Assembly: GCF_014196255.1 (NCBI RefSeq)
Contig: NZ_JACIDH010000001.1
Coordinates: forward strand, 682,001 to 746,000
Length of the DNA stretch: 64,000 nucleotides
Source: Sphingomonas pseudosanguinis
GTDB lineage: Bacteria > Pseudomonadota > Alphaproteobacteria > Sphingomonadales > Sphingomonadaceae
Direction of reading: 5' to 3'
The notes under the pieces: generated by a model
Seen by the model: only the letters and a program-made list of their open reading frames with translations
What the model was told of the DNA's origin: nothing
Databases searched by the model: none
Position numbers and translations under genes: made by a program
In this document: piece after piece, positions 20,788-29,604 of the stretch
Layout: each line of letters begins with the position of its first letter
How positions within the stretch are numbered: the stretch's first letter is position 1

Positions 20788-21536
20788 TTGGTGGCCGTTG
20801 CCGCCTTCTTGGCCGGTGCCGCCTTGGCGGCGGGGCGGCGTACGGGGGTGGCGGGCGCGGCGCCGGGCAGGGTCACGGGCGCGCCCAGGCTTGGGGCAGG
20901 CGCGGGCGCGAGGGGCACATAGGCCGGGGGATTGTCCGCCGCGATATAGGCATGAACGATCCGGCTGGGGTTCGCGGGCGGCTCGCCCCGCTCGATCGCA
21001 TCGACATATTGCATACCGTCGAGCACGCGGCCGAACACCGTGTACTTCTTGTCGAGCGCGAAGCGCGGCTGGAAGACGATGTAGAACTGGCTGTTGGCGC
21101 TGTTCGGATCGTCCGCACGCGCCGCCGCCACCGATCCGCGCACATGCGGCAGATAGTTGAACTCGGCCTCGACATTGGGGAGGTCCGATCCGCCGGTGCC
21201 GTCGCCCTTGGGATCGCCGCCCTGCGCCATGAAGCCGTCGATCACGCGGTGAAAGGCCAGGCCGTCATAGAAATGGCGCCGCGTCAGCGTCTTGATCCGC
21301 TCGACCATCTTGGGCGCGACATCGGGGCGCAGCCAGATCGTCACGCGCCCGCCGGTCGACAGGTCGAGCAGCCAGAGATTGTCCTTGTCGGTGATCGGCG
21401 GCGGGGTCGGGCGACCGGTGACATTGTCCTCCAGCACCTGCGCGACCTTGGCCGGCGTCTGAATCTTGGATTGCGCCTGCGCCGGAACGGCAACCAGGCT
21501 GGCCATCATCATGGCAAGAGCGGCGAGAACGCGCAT
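20784..21536 (-). CDS. exported cyclophilin-type peptidyl-prolyl isomerase
   Basis: 250 aa. A signal peptide (ending VPAQAQ) directs it to the periplasm. The cyclophilin fold shows [15 protein letters not shown] and [11 protein letters not shown]. About 50 Ala/Pro/Lys-rich residues extend the C-terminus beyond the domain. It is the first gene of the cyclophilin-queA-EF-hand-tgt run, with a 4-nt overlap into queA, and is separated from coaD upstream by a family B repeat. I infer assistance in outer-membrane protein folding. Confidence 0.9.
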   Translation of the reverse strand: MRVLAALAMMMASLVAVPAQAQSKIQTPAKVAQVLEDNVTGRPTPPPITDKDNLWLLDLSTGGRVTIWLRPDVAPKMVERIKTLTRRHFYDGLAFHRVIDGFMAQGGDPKGDGTGGSDLPNVEAEFNYLPHVRGSVAAARADDPNSANSQFYIVFQPRFALDKKYTVFGRVLDGMQYVDAIERGEPPANPSRIVHAYIAADNPPAYVPLAPAPAPSLGAPVTLPGAAPATPVRRPAAKAAPAKKAATATK

Positions 21537-21619
21537 CACATCTCTATCGACAAGGAAAGGAACGAGGGCGCTGTAGAGCAAATCCCGCCTTGCGCCAAAC
21601 TGAACCTTCGATCCCCAAT

Positions 21620-21756
21620 TCCTCCCCTGGAAGGGGAGGTGGCAGGCCGAAGGCCTGACGGAGGGGTGTCGCCCGTGGTTGTCTGGCAACTCCATCACGA
21701 CCGGGGACACCCCTCCACCAGCTTCGCTGGTCCCCCTCCCCTTTCAGGGGAGGAAT
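21620..21756. repeat. family B inverted repeat, copy 3
   Basis: CCTCCCCTGGAAGGGGAGG (21621-21639) and the inverted CCTCCCCTTTCAGGGGAGG form stems, with the GGCCTGACGGAGGGGTGTC and CCACCAGCTTCGCTGG family segments inside. It lies between coaD and the cyclophilin gene, in the only large gap of an otherwise tightly packed run. Confidence 0.8.
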
Positions 21757-21762
21757 AGAGGG

Positions 21763-22266
21763 TCACGATCCCTTGCGGCCGATCTTCTCGACGCGCGCGA
21801 CCACGTCCTCGCACACCGCCGGGGTCACAAACTTGGCGATGTTGCCGCCATACACGGCGATTTCCTTGACCAGGCGGCTGGCGATCGGCTGCAGCGCGAC
21901 ATCGGCCATCAGGAAGACGGTTTCGACACGCGGATTGATCTGCTGGTTCATGCCCGCCATCTGATATTCGTACTCAAAATCGGCGACGGCGCGCAGGCCG
22001 CGAACGATCACCTTCGCGCCCTCGCGCTCGGCGAAATCCATCAGCAGCGAATCGAAGGCGACGACATGGATTTCGCCCGCGACACCGGCGACCTCGCGCC
22101 GGACCATCGCCATGCGCTCGTCGAGCGTGAACATCGGCGACTTGGACGGGTTCGTCGTGACGCCGATCACCAGCCGGTCGACCAGCTTCGCGCCGCGCCG
22201 GATGATGTCCATATGGCCGAGCGTCACGGGATCGAAGGTGCCGGGATAGACGCCGATCCGGGTCAC
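21763..22266 (-). CDS. coaD: phosphopantetheine adenylyltransferase
   Basis: 167 aa. It catalyses the penultimate step of coenzyme A synthesis. The nucleotidyltransferase motif TFDPVTLGH ends at H18, RGLRAVADFEYE follows, and IASRLVKE is a variant of the usual ISSxxVKE. The GTG start at 22266 overlaps the ispA stop by 4 nt (GTGA). Family length is normal. Confidence 0.96.
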   Translation of the reverse strand: MTRIGVYPGTFDPVTLGHMDIIRRGAKLVDRLVIGVTTNPSKSPMFTLDERMAMVRREVAGVAGEIHVVAFDSLLMDFAEREGAKVIVRGLRAVADFEYEYQMAGMNQQINPRVETVFLMADVALQPIASRLVKEIAVYGGNIAKFVTPAVCEDVVARVEKIGRKGS

Positions 22267-23171
22267 CGGTCGCGCTCCACGACGTAAGCCGCGATGGCGC
22301 GCAGCAGATCGGCCTCGGGGCCGTAATCGCGCAGGTGCGCAATCGCCTGGTCGACCAGCATCCGGCATTGTTCGCGCGCGCGCTCGACCCCCAGCAGGCT
22401 GAGGAAGGTCGCCTTGCCGGCATCCTCGTCCTTGCGCAGCTTCTTGCCCGCCGTCGCCTCGTCACCCTCGGCATCGAGCAGATCGTCGGCGATCTGGAAG
22501 GCGAGGCCCAGATCATGCGCATAGCCGCGCAAATGGGTGCGCCCCTCGGGCGGCACGCGGCCCAGGATCGCGCCCGCCTCGACCGCCGCGCAGATCAGCG
22601 CGCCGGTCTTCATCTGCTGGAGCCGGGTGACGGTGGGCAGGTCGAACACCTGCCGCTCGGCCTCCAGGTCCATCATCTGGCCGCCCGCCATGCCGCTGGG
22701 GCCGGAAGCGCGCGCCAGGTCGAGGATCAGCTCGGACCGGACGAAGGGATCGGGATGGGTCGACGGATCGGCCAAAATCTCGAAGGCGAGCGCATGGAGG
22801 CAGTCTCCCGCCAGGATCGCGGTGGCCTCGTCGAACGCCTTGTGCACGGTCGGCTTGCCGCGCCGCATATCGTCATCGTCCATCGCGGGCAGATCGTCAT
22901 GGATCAGCGAATAGACGTGGATCGCCTCCAGCGCGGTCGCCACCCAGCCGGCGCAGTCGCGGTCGACATCGAACAGCCGCGCGGTCGCGAAGACGAGCAG
23001 CGGGCGCAGCCGCTTGCCGCCGCCGATCGCGGCGTGGCGCATGGCGGCATAGAGCGAGGCGCGCGGATCGCGGGGATCGGCGAGCAGCTCGGCAAAGCGG
23101 CGATCAATGTCCTGCGCGACGTCGTCGAGCGCGTCGCGCAAGCTCGGCATGACGGTGGTCGCCACGCTCAA
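22263..23171 (-). CDS. ispA: farnesyl/geranyl diphosphate synthase
   Basis: 302 aa trans-prenyltransferase. The first Asp-rich motif is DDLPAMD (92-98) and the second is ADDLLD near residue 235, with GGKRLRP at 51-57. It makes C15 (or longer) prenyl diphosphate for quinones, undecaprenyl carrier and, in sphingomonads, carotenoids. The start is the TTG at 23171 overlapping the xseB stop (TTGA); the ATG 7 codons further in is the alternative. Chain length cannot be fixed by eye. Confidence 0.93.
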   Translation of the reverse strand: MSVATTVMPSLRDALDDVAQDIDRRFAELLADPRDPRASLYAAMRHAAIGGGKRLRPLLVFATARLFDVDRDCAGWVATALEAIHVYSLIHDDLPAMDDDDMRRGKPTVHKAFDEATAILAGDCLHALAFEILADPSTHPDPFVRSELILDLARASGPSGMAGGQMMDLEAERQVFDLPTVTRLQQMKTGALICAAVEAGAILGRVPPEGRTHLRGYAHDLGLAFQIADDLLDAEGDEATAGKKLRKDEDAGKATFLSLLGVERAREQCRMLVDQAIAHLRDYGPEADLLRAIAAYVVERDR

Positions 23172-23407
23172 CCGGCCTGGAAGGGGCGGGTGCCCGCGGC
23201 CTTGCCCTCGGCGTCGAGGCGGATCGCCTCGATCCGGGCCTGGGCGGCGTCGAGCCGTTCGGCACAGCGCTGGCGCAGACGATCGCCGCGCTCGTAGAGG
23301 CGGATCGATTCGTCGAGCGTCGCTTCGCCGCTTTCCAGTCGGCCGACGATCCTCTCCAGTTCCTTGAGGGCGTCCTCGAACGTCAGTTCTTCGATGGGCG
23401 TATCCAT
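23168..23407 (-). CDS. xseB: exodeoxyribonuclease VII small subunit
   Basis: 79 aa with the family pattern LTFEDALKELERIVGRLESGEATLDESI split along two helices and an RCAERLD segment. It forms the small subunit partner of XseA (not in the window). It is the first gene of xseB-ispA-coaD, a common proteobacterial order for the first two. Confidence 0.93.
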   Translation of the reverse strand: MDTPIEELTFEDALKELERIVGRLESGEATLDESIRLYERGDRLRQRCAERLDAAQARIEAIRLDAEGKAAGTRPFQAG

Positions 23408-23477
23408 GACGCCGCTATGGGGCAGCCCCGCGACACGCGCAAGCAGCGTCGCGCGGGGAAATCGCGCGGAGCCCGGC

Positions 23478-23675
23478 CTATCGCAGGCGCCTGACCGTCC
23501 AGGTGTAGAGAAACGAGACGCCGAAGGCGCCCAGGTCGAACGCGGCTTGCACCCGGCGCGGCGACCGGTCGGTCAGGTCATGGGTGATCAGGCGGATGTC
23601 GGCGGTCGGATGACGCTGCGCCATGGCGATCACCGCCACCAGTATCGCCACGATCGTGATCCGCCGTCTGTCCAA
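23478..23675 (-). CDS. small hypothetical protein
   Basis: 65 aa from a TTG at 23675 with GGGGGAGCGGG upstream. One hydrophobic N-terminal segment (ITIVAILVAVIAMA) is followed by an Arg-rich tail. It lies 24 bp past the GGDEF gene on the same strand. No family is recognised; a real gene is plausible but unproven. Confidence 0.4.
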   Translation of the reverse strand: MDRRRITIVAILVAVIAMAQRHPTADIRLITHDLTDRSPRRVQAAFDLGAFGVSFLYTWTVRRLR

Positions 23676-23699
23676 CGTCCCGCTCCCCCGTCGGCGACG

Positions 23700-25445
23700 T
23701 TACGGCGTGGCGTGGTGGCGGACAAGGGGGGCGATGACCGGCAAAGGCGGGGTCGGCACATGCAGTTCGGGTGCCCAGCAGGCGCGGTCGCGCCCGCCAT
23801 TCTTGGCGGCGAACAGCGCCTGATCCGCCTCGCGATACAGGCGCCGCCAATCCTCCTCGTCCTGCAGCAGGCCGGAGCACAGCCCCAGGCTGGCGGTCAC
23901 CTTCAATCCGGCCGGATAGGTGGCCGTGCGCAGCCGCTTCAGGAGGACTTCCGCGTCAGGGGCATGATCGGCATCGGCCAGCAGCGCGAATTCCTCGCCG
24001 CCGATGCGGGCCGCCAGCGTACCGGGCGGCAGCGTGTCGATCAGCGCCTGGGCGAAGCCGCGCAGCACCTCGTCGCCCTCGTCATGGCCCAGCGTGTCGT
24101 TGATCCGCTTGAAGTGATCGATATCGGCCAGGATCAGCGTCTGCGGACCGCTGCGCCCCACCGCCTGGTCGAGCAGGGCGCGGCGGTTGAACAGCCCGGT
24201 CAGCGGATCGGTGTCGGCCAGGCGGCGCGCGGCACGCTCATGCGCGCGGGCCTGATCGCGCTCGCGGCTGAGCAGATAGATGCGATAGGCGACGCCCAGG
24301 CTGGCGATCAGCGCCTCGGCCCCCATCGACAACAGCGTCGACTGGTCGATCCAGGGGCGCCACTGGATCAGGTGCAGCGCATGCAGCACGCGGAACATCG
24401 CCAGGATGATCGGCGTGCCCCAGGCAATGGCGAAGGCCCATAGGAAGTTGCTGCGCCGCCGCCACGCGCTGACCAGCACCGCGATCAGGAACACCAGCAG
24501 CACGAGGAAGCCGATGACGACGGCGGTATCGAGCGGGCGTATCCAGCGGGGGGCGAGCAGCGCGAAGGCGGCGTTGGGAATGGCGATCAGCACGAAGGTG
24601 ACGATCGCCCAGCGATCCAGCCAGCCCTCGAACACCTTTCGCTCGAAGAAATGGCGCGCGAAGATCACCAGCGTCAGCGCGACGCCGCCGAGCATGATCG
24701 CATTCCACCGATGGCGCTCGTTATTGTCGAGCCAGGGCAGCCATTGCCCGATCAGTCCCGACGAACACAGCGCATAGCCGGTGATGAAGAACAGCAGCAT
24801 GCAATAGACCGGCTGCAAGGGCTGGCGCAGCGCGGGCCAGAGCGCGAGATTATAGACGGCCAGGCCGACCACCAGCCCCATGATGATGCCATAGACCAGG
24901 CTGAGCGACGATTCGACCGCGAGCGCATCGGCATGGTGGACCAGATGCGCGCCGCGCACCACGCCGCGCATATTGGCCGCGCCATGCGCCTCCCACAGGA
25001 TGCGGACCGGCCGTGTCGTCGCGCGCGGCAACGGCACGGCGATGACCGCGCCGAGCAGCAGATAGGGGGCGGTGGTCGCGCTGGTATAGGCGACGTCGCG
25101 GATGCTGCCATCGGCATAGAGGATGTGCAGCGTCGTCGCGTCCTGCCAGGTGCTGGCGAAGGTGACGGCCAACCGCTCACGCGGATCGCCGGGCAGGACA
25201 GGCAGGGGATCGGAAAGGATCCAGAAATCGCCCGCGCCATAATCGGATTGATCATGCGCGCAGTCGAAGCGTTGCGGCGCAAGGAAAAGCGCGTGCGGCG
25301 TATCGCCGGGTTGAATGGGGCGGATACAGCCGCGCAGAACATCGCCCTTGTCGGCCCGCGCGGGGGCGAGCGGCAACAAGGCGACAAATATCGCCAGAAT
25401 CAGCGCGCCAATTCCGTATCTCACCGCCCCCATTGGCAAGCGCAT
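23700..25445 (-). CDS. 7TM-DISM diguanylate cyclase (GGDEF)
   Basis: 581 aa. A signal peptide (ending APARA) is followed by a periplasmic jelly-roll-like sensor domain to about residue 190, seven membrane segments, a short coiled linker (LLSRERDQARAHERAARRLAD) and a GGDEF domain with TDPLTGLFNRR and an active-site GGEEF at 482-486. No RxxD inhibitory site stands five residues before the motif. It should make cyclic di-GMP in response to a periplasmic ligand. The ATG at 25445 is taken; 25433 is possible. The frame is open further upstream without signal-peptide logic. Confidence 0.87.
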   Translation of the reverse strand: MRLPMGAVRYGIGALILAIFVALLPLAPARADKGDVLRGCIRPIQPGDTPHALFLAPQRFDCAHDQSDYGAGDFWILSDPLPVLPGDPRERLAVTFASTWQDATTLHILYADGSIRDVAYTSATTAPYLLLGAVIAVPLPRATTRPVRILWEAHGAANMRGVVRGAHLVHHADALAVESSLSLVYGIIMGLVVGLAVYNLALWPALRQPLQPVYCMLLFFITGYALCSSGLIGQWLPWLDNNERHRWNAIMLGGVALTLVIFARHFFERKVFEGWLDRWAIVTFVLIAIPNAAFALLAPRWIRPLDTAVVIGFLVLLVFLIAVLVSAWRRRSNFLWAFAIAWGTPIILAMFRVLHALHLIQWRPWIDQSTLLSMGAEALIASLGVAYRIYLLSRERDQARAHERAARRLADTDPLTGLFNRRALLDQAVGRSGPQTLILADIDHFKRINDTLGHDEGDEVLRGFAQALIDTLPPGTLAARIGGEEFALLADADHAPDAEVLLKRLRTATYPAGLKVTASLGLCSGLLQDEEDWRRLYREADQALFAAKNGGRDRACWAPELHVPTPPLPVIAPLVRHHATP

Positions 25446-25519
25446 AGCAGAATATGGTAAATATGGCGTTAAATTTTTGTCGGCTGCTCTCTCGTCAGCC
25501 GAGCCGAAGTCGTATGACA

Positions 25520-25559
25520 GTTTGCTTACACCGCATGACGTCAGTCGGCGCAAGCAAAC
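25520..25559. promoter_or_regulatory. 40-bp dyad operator candidate upstream of the GGDEF gene
   Basis: GTTTGCTT-N8-TGACGTCA-N8-AAGCAAAC is an exactly symmetric arrangement, with matched 8-bp outer arms, equal 8-bp spacers and a perfect 8-bp palindrome at the centre. It lies 75-114 bp upstream of the GGDEF start. No T-tract follows, so a terminator is unlikely. Confidence 0.55.
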
Positions 25560-25605
25560 ACCAGTGGCCGATCCAACATCGATTACTGTCGGCGCGCGGT
25601 TCGAC

Positions 25606-25638
25606 AATAAAAGGGGCCGGGTATCGCTACCCGGCCCC
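25606..25638 (-). terminator. clpA terminator
   Basis: An 11-bp perfect stem (GGGGCCGGGTA with its complement, loop TCGC at 25624-25627) is followed on the minus strand by TTTTATT. It is placed 27 bp after the clpA stop. Confidence 0.85.
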
Positions 25639-25665
25639 CGATCACTTGCTTGCGGTCCCGGATGA

Positions 25666-27981
25666 TCAGCCGGCGTCGACCGAGGCGGGCTTGCCGCCCT
25701 TCTTCGGCTTCTTGGGCGCCGCCGGTTCGATCGCGAAGGACAGCGCGCCATCCTTCATCTTCACCGTCACCTCGCCGCCATGGACCAGCTTGCCGAACAG
25801 CAGTTCCTCGGCCAGCGGCTGCTTGATCTTCTCCTGGATCAGGCGGCCCATCGGACGCGCACCATAGAGGCGGTCATAGCCCTTTTCGGTGAGCCAGCTC
25901 TTCGCCGCCTCGTCCAGGCTGATATGGACGTTACGGTCCGCCAGCTGGAGTTCGAGCTGGAGGATGAACTTGTCCACCACCCGCGCCACGACTTCGGGCG
26001 GCAGGTAACCGAAGGGCACGATCGCATCCAGGCGGTTGCGGAACTCCGGCGTGAACATCTTCTGCACGGCCTGCTCATCCTCGCCCTCGCGGGTGAGGTT
26101 GCCGAACCCGACCGTCTCGCGCGCCATGTCAGCGGCGCCCGCATTGGTCGTCATGATGATGATCGTGTTGCGGAAATCGACTGTCTTGCCGTGGTGGTCG
26201 GTCAGCTTCCCATTGTCCATCACCTGCAACAGGATGTTGAACAGATCGGGATGCGCCTTCTCGATCTCGTCAAGCAGCAGCACCGAATGCGGATTCTGGT
26301 CGACCGCATCGGTCAGCAACCCGCCCTGGTCATAGCCGACATAGCCCGGAGGGGCACCGATCAGACGGCTGACCGAGTGACGCTCCATATATTCGGACAT
26401 GTCGAACCGCTGGAGCGGAATGCCCAGGATGGTCGCCAGCTGACGCGCGACCTCTGTCTTGCCGACGCCGGTGGGGCCGGTGAACAGATAGTTGCCGATC
26501 GGCTTGTCGGGATCGCGAAGGCCCGCCCGGCTCAGCTTGATTGCCGAGGACAGATTCTCGATCGCGGCATTCTGACCGAACACCACGCGCTTGAGATCGG
26601 TCTCCAGCGTCTCCAGCTGCTGACGGTCGTCGGTCGACACGCTCTTGGGCGGGATGCGCGCCATGGTGGCGATCACGGCCTCGATCTCCTTGGGCGTGAT
26701 CGTCTTCTTGCGCTTGCTGACCGGCACCAGCATCTGCATCGCGCCGACTTCGTCGATCACGTCGATCGCCTTGTCGGGCAGCTTGCGGTCGTTGATGTAG
26801 CGCGCCGACAGCTCGACCGCCGACTTGATCGCATCAGGGGTGTACTTGACCTGATGATGCTCCTCGAACGCGGTGCGCAGGCCGGCGAGGATCTTGATCG
26901 TATCCTCGATGGTCGGCTCGTTCACGTCGATCTTCTGGAACCGACGCAGCAGCGCGCGGTCCTTTTCGAAGTGGTTGCGGAACTCCTTATAGGTGGTCGA
27001 GCCGATGCAGCGGATCGTGCCGCCCGACAGCGCGGGCTTGAGCAGGTTCGACGCATCCATCGCCCCGCCGCTGGTCGCGCCCGCGCCGATGACGGTGTGG
27101 ATCTCGTCGATGAAGAGCACCGCGTGGGGCAGCTTCTCCAACTCGTTGACGACCGCCTTCAGCCGCTCTTCGAAATCGCCGCGATAGCGGGTGCCGGCCA
27201 GCAGCGCGCCCATGTCGAGCGAGTAGATGACGGCCTGACGCAAGACCTCGGGCACGTCGCCCTCGACGATCTTGCGCGCCAGGCCTTCCGCGATCGCGGT
27301 CTTGCCGACGCCGGGATCACCCACATAGAGCGGGTTGTTCTTCGACCGGCGGCACAGGATCTGGACGGTGCGGTCCACTTCCGGCCCGCGACCGATCAGC
27401 GGATCGACCTTGCCGAGCTTGGCCTTTTCATTGAGGTCGACGGTGAACTGCTTGAGCGCGCTCTCGGCCTTGCCCTTCTCATTAGGCTTGGCGGGCTTTT
27501 CCTCCTCGACGCCCTTGGGCGGGGTCGATTCGCTCGTCGCGCCGCCCTTGCCGACGCCGTGGCTGATGAAGCTGACGGCATCCAGGCGGCTCATGTCCTG
27601 CTGCTGCAGGAAATAGACGGCGTAGGACTCCCGTTCGGAGAACAGCGCGACCAGCACATTCGCGCCGGTCACTTCGTCGCGGCCCGAGGACTGGACGTGC
27701 AGGATCGCGCGCTGAACCACGCGCTGGAACCCGCTGGTGGGGGAGGGGTCGGTCGCCGCCTCGACCTTCAGCGCGTCGAGTTCGGTATCGAGATACTGGG
27801 CGACCGTCGCCTTCAGCTCGCCCAGGTCGACATGGCACGCTTCCATCACCTTGGAGGCGTGTTCGTCGTCGATCAGCGCGAGGAGGAGGTGCTCCAGCGT
27901 GGCATATTCGTGGCGCCGCACGGTCGCGGCTTCCAGCGCCTTGTGAAGCGTGGTCTCGAGCGCGGGGGCGAAAGATGGCAT
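25666..27981 (-). CDS. clpA: ATP-dependent Clp protease ATP-binding subunit ClpA
   Basis: 771 aa. The N-terminal Clp repeat domain is followed by two AAA+ modules, with Walker A GDPGVGKTA and GPTGVGKTE. It unfolds substrates for ClpP in the cytoplasm. GFGNLTREGED in the second module is in the place of the ClpP-docking loop. A Lys/Glu/Pro-rich linker follows the N-domain. GGAAGGAG precedes the ATG at 27981. The adaptor gene clpS, often next to clpA, is not adjacent here. A terminator follows. Confidence 0.97.
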   Translation of the reverse strand: MPSFAPALETTLHKALEAATVRRHEYATLEHLLLALIDDEHASKVMEACHVDLGELKATVAQYLDTELDALKVEAATDPSPTSGFQRVVQRAILHVQSSGRDEVTGANVLVALFSERESYAVYFLQQQDMSRLDAVSFISHGVGKGGATSESTPPKGVEEEKPAKPNEKGKAESALKQFTVDLNEKAKLGKVDPLIGRGPEVDRTVQILCRRSKNNPLYVGDPGVGKTAIAEGLARKIVEGDVPEVLRQAVIYSLDMGALLAGTRYRGDFEERLKAVVNELEKLPHAVLFIDEIHTVIGAGATSGGAMDASNLLKPALSGGTIRCIGSTTYKEFRNHFEKDRALLRRFQKIDVNEPTIEDTIKILAGLRTAFEEHHQVKYTPDAIKSAVELSARYINDRKLPDKAIDVIDEVGAMQMLVPVSKRKKTITPKEIEAVIATMARIPPKSVSTDDRQQLETLETDLKRVVFGQNAAIENLSSAIKLSRAGLRDPDKPIGNYLFTGPTGVGKTEVARQLATILGIPLQRFDMSEYMERHSVSRLIGAPPGYVGYDQGGLLTDAVDQNPHSVLLLDEIEKAHPDLFNILLQVMDNGKLTDHHGKTVDFRNTIIIMTTNAGAADMARETVGFGNLTREGEDEQAVQKMFTPEFRNRLDAIVPFGYLPPEVVARVVDKFILQLELQLADRNVHISLDEAAKSWLTEKGYDRLYGARPMGRLIQEKIKQPLAEELLFGKLVHGGEVTVKMKDGALSFAIEPAAPKKPKKGGKPASVDAG

Positions 27982-28184
27982 CTATGATACTCCTTCCGAA
28001 ACGCCCCGGACGGACGCCTCGTTTCGACCAATGTCGGGATGGTGAGGCCCGGCATCAAGCTGGTGTAACGCGCGGCCGCTGAACAAAGCGTATCGCGCAA
28101 ACAAAAACTGTCGGGGTGAAAAGCGCAGGTGCGAGACGGATCGGGCCGGGCCGGCGAAGGGGTACGCGCGGAGGCCCGGCTGCC

Positions 28185-28379
28185 TCACCGCTTGAAGAGC
28201 GCGTCGGCGCTGGCGCGGTGGAGCGCGGCGCGTTCCATATGGCGGCGGGTGCGTCCGATCTCCTGTTCCAGCACCGCGATTCGCGTCTCCAGCTCGGCGA
28301 GCGAGAGCGGTTCGAGATCGGCCTGGACCAGCGCGGTCAGGCTGTCGGGAATGCGGAGCGGGGAGTCGTCCTGTTCCAT
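28185..28379 (-). CDS. DUF1192 family protein
   Basis: 64 aa, ATG at 28379. The acidic MEQDDSP start, the PLSLAELETRIAVLEQEI helix and the ASADALFKR terminus match DUF1192, a short alphaproteobacterial coiled-coil family of unknown function. It is divergent from the quinone reductase with 81 bp between them. Confidence 0.8.
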   Translation of the reverse strand: MEQDDSPLRIPDSLTALVQADLEPLSLAELETRIAVLEQEIGRTRRHMERAALHRASADALFKR

Positions 28380-28393
28380 AATGGGATGCAGCG

Positions 28394-28422
28394 TTGACCC
28401 GACCGCCGCCGATGTCAATAAC
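28394..28422 (+). promoter_or_regulatory. promoter candidate for the quinone reductase
   Basis: TTGACC, a 17-bp spacer and AATAAC, 38 bp before the ATG at 28461. Confidence 0.4.
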
Positions 28423-28460
28423 AGGTGCGAGAAAGCCTGGACGAACGGGGGAGCAGCGTA

Positions 28461-29498
28461 ATGCAGGCGGATGGCGGAATGACGGGGCAGGTCCCCGAGA
28501 CGATGGTCGCGATCGATCCGGACGCCGCCGGCGGTCCCGAGGTGCTGGTCCCGACCACCCGCGCGGTGCCCCGGCCGGGCAAGGGCGAAGTGCTGATCCG
28601 CGTCGCGGCGGCGGGCGTCAACCGGCCCGACGTCATGCAGCGCCAGGGCCTGTATCCGCCGCCGCCCGGCGCGCCCTCGATCCCCGGACTGGAGATCGCC
28701 GGCGAGATCGTCGCGGTCGGCGACGATGTCGGCGCGGAGATGCTGGGCCAGCCGGTCTGCGCGCTGATCTCGGGCGGCGGCTATGCCGAATATGCGCTGG
28801 CCGATGCCGAACATTGCCTGTCGGTGCCGCCGGGCCTGTCGATGGTGCAGGCGGCGGCTTTGCCCGAGACGCTGTTCACCGTGTGGACCAATGTGTTCGA
28901 GCGTGCCTATGCACGCGATGGCGAGACGCTGCTGGTCCATGGCGGCACCAGCGGCATCGGGACGATGGCGATCATGCTCGGCAAGCTGTTCGGCTTGCGG
29001 GTGATCGTGACAGCCGGATCGGACGAGAAATGCGCGGCGGCCGAAAAGCTGGGCGCGGCCAAGGCGATCAACTACCGGGCCCAGGATTTCGTCGAGGGGG
29101 TCAAGGCCTTCACCGAGGGCAGGGGCGTCGACATCGTCCTCGACATGGTGGGCGGCGACTATCTGCCGCGCAATCTGCAATGCCTGGCCGAGGAGGGGCG
29201 ACACGTCTCGATCGCGGTGCAGCGTGGGCCCAAGGCCGAGGTGCCGATCTGGGAGATCATGCGCCGGCGCCTGATCCTGACCGGCTCGACGCTGCGCGGG
29301 CGCGACCGGGCGTTCAAGGCGATGGTCGCCGACGAGATCGCCCGCATCGTCTGGCCGCATGTCGAGGAGGGGCGTTTGCGCCCGCTGATCGACAAGACTT
29401 TCCCACTGGCCGAGGCCGCCAAGGCGCATGAACGGATGGAGGGCGGCGATCACCTGGGCAAGATCGTGCTGGTCGTCCGCGAGGCGCAGGCCGGCTGA
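28461..29498 (+). CDS. NAD(P)H:quinone oxidoreductase, zinc-free MDR family
   Basis: 345 aa. GroES-like N-domain (AGVNRPDVMQRQG, GLEIAGEI) and Rossmann C-domain with VHGGTSGIGTMA. No zinc-ligand cysteines are seen, so this is the QOR/PIG3-like branch that reduces quinones or enones with NADPH. GGGGGAG precedes the ATG. It is transcribed alone. Confidence 0.9.
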   Translation: MQADGGMTGQVPETMVAIDPDAAGGPEVLVPTTRAVPRPGKGEVLIRVAAAGVNRPDVMQRQGLYPPPPGAPSIPGLEIAGEIVAVGDDVGAEMLGQPVCALISGGGYAEYALADAEHCLSVPPGLSMVQAAALPETLFTVWTNVFERAYARDGETLLVHGGTSGIGTMAIMLGKLFGLRVIVTAGSDEKCAAAEKLGAAKAINYRAQDFVEGVKAFTEGRGVDIVLDMVGGDYLPRNLQCLAEEGRHVSIAVQRGPKAEVPIWEIMRRRLILTGSTLRGRDRAFKAMVADEIARIVWPHVEEGRLRPLIDKTFPLAEAAKAHERMEGGDHLGKIVLVVREAQAG

Positions 29499-29604
29499 CT
29501 TAACATAGGCTTGAACAATCCTTTGTGGCCTGCGATGGACCGAAAGGCCGGATCGGCCGTTTTGCCGGGCTGATCCGATAAGGGACGTCCGGGGGCATGG
29601 TTGA

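Noticed and set aside
25780..27987. 735-aa plus-strand open frame antisense to clpA
   Set aside because: A GC-rich shadow with low-complexity Arg/His/Asp/Leu composition; clpA is unambiguous on the minus strand.
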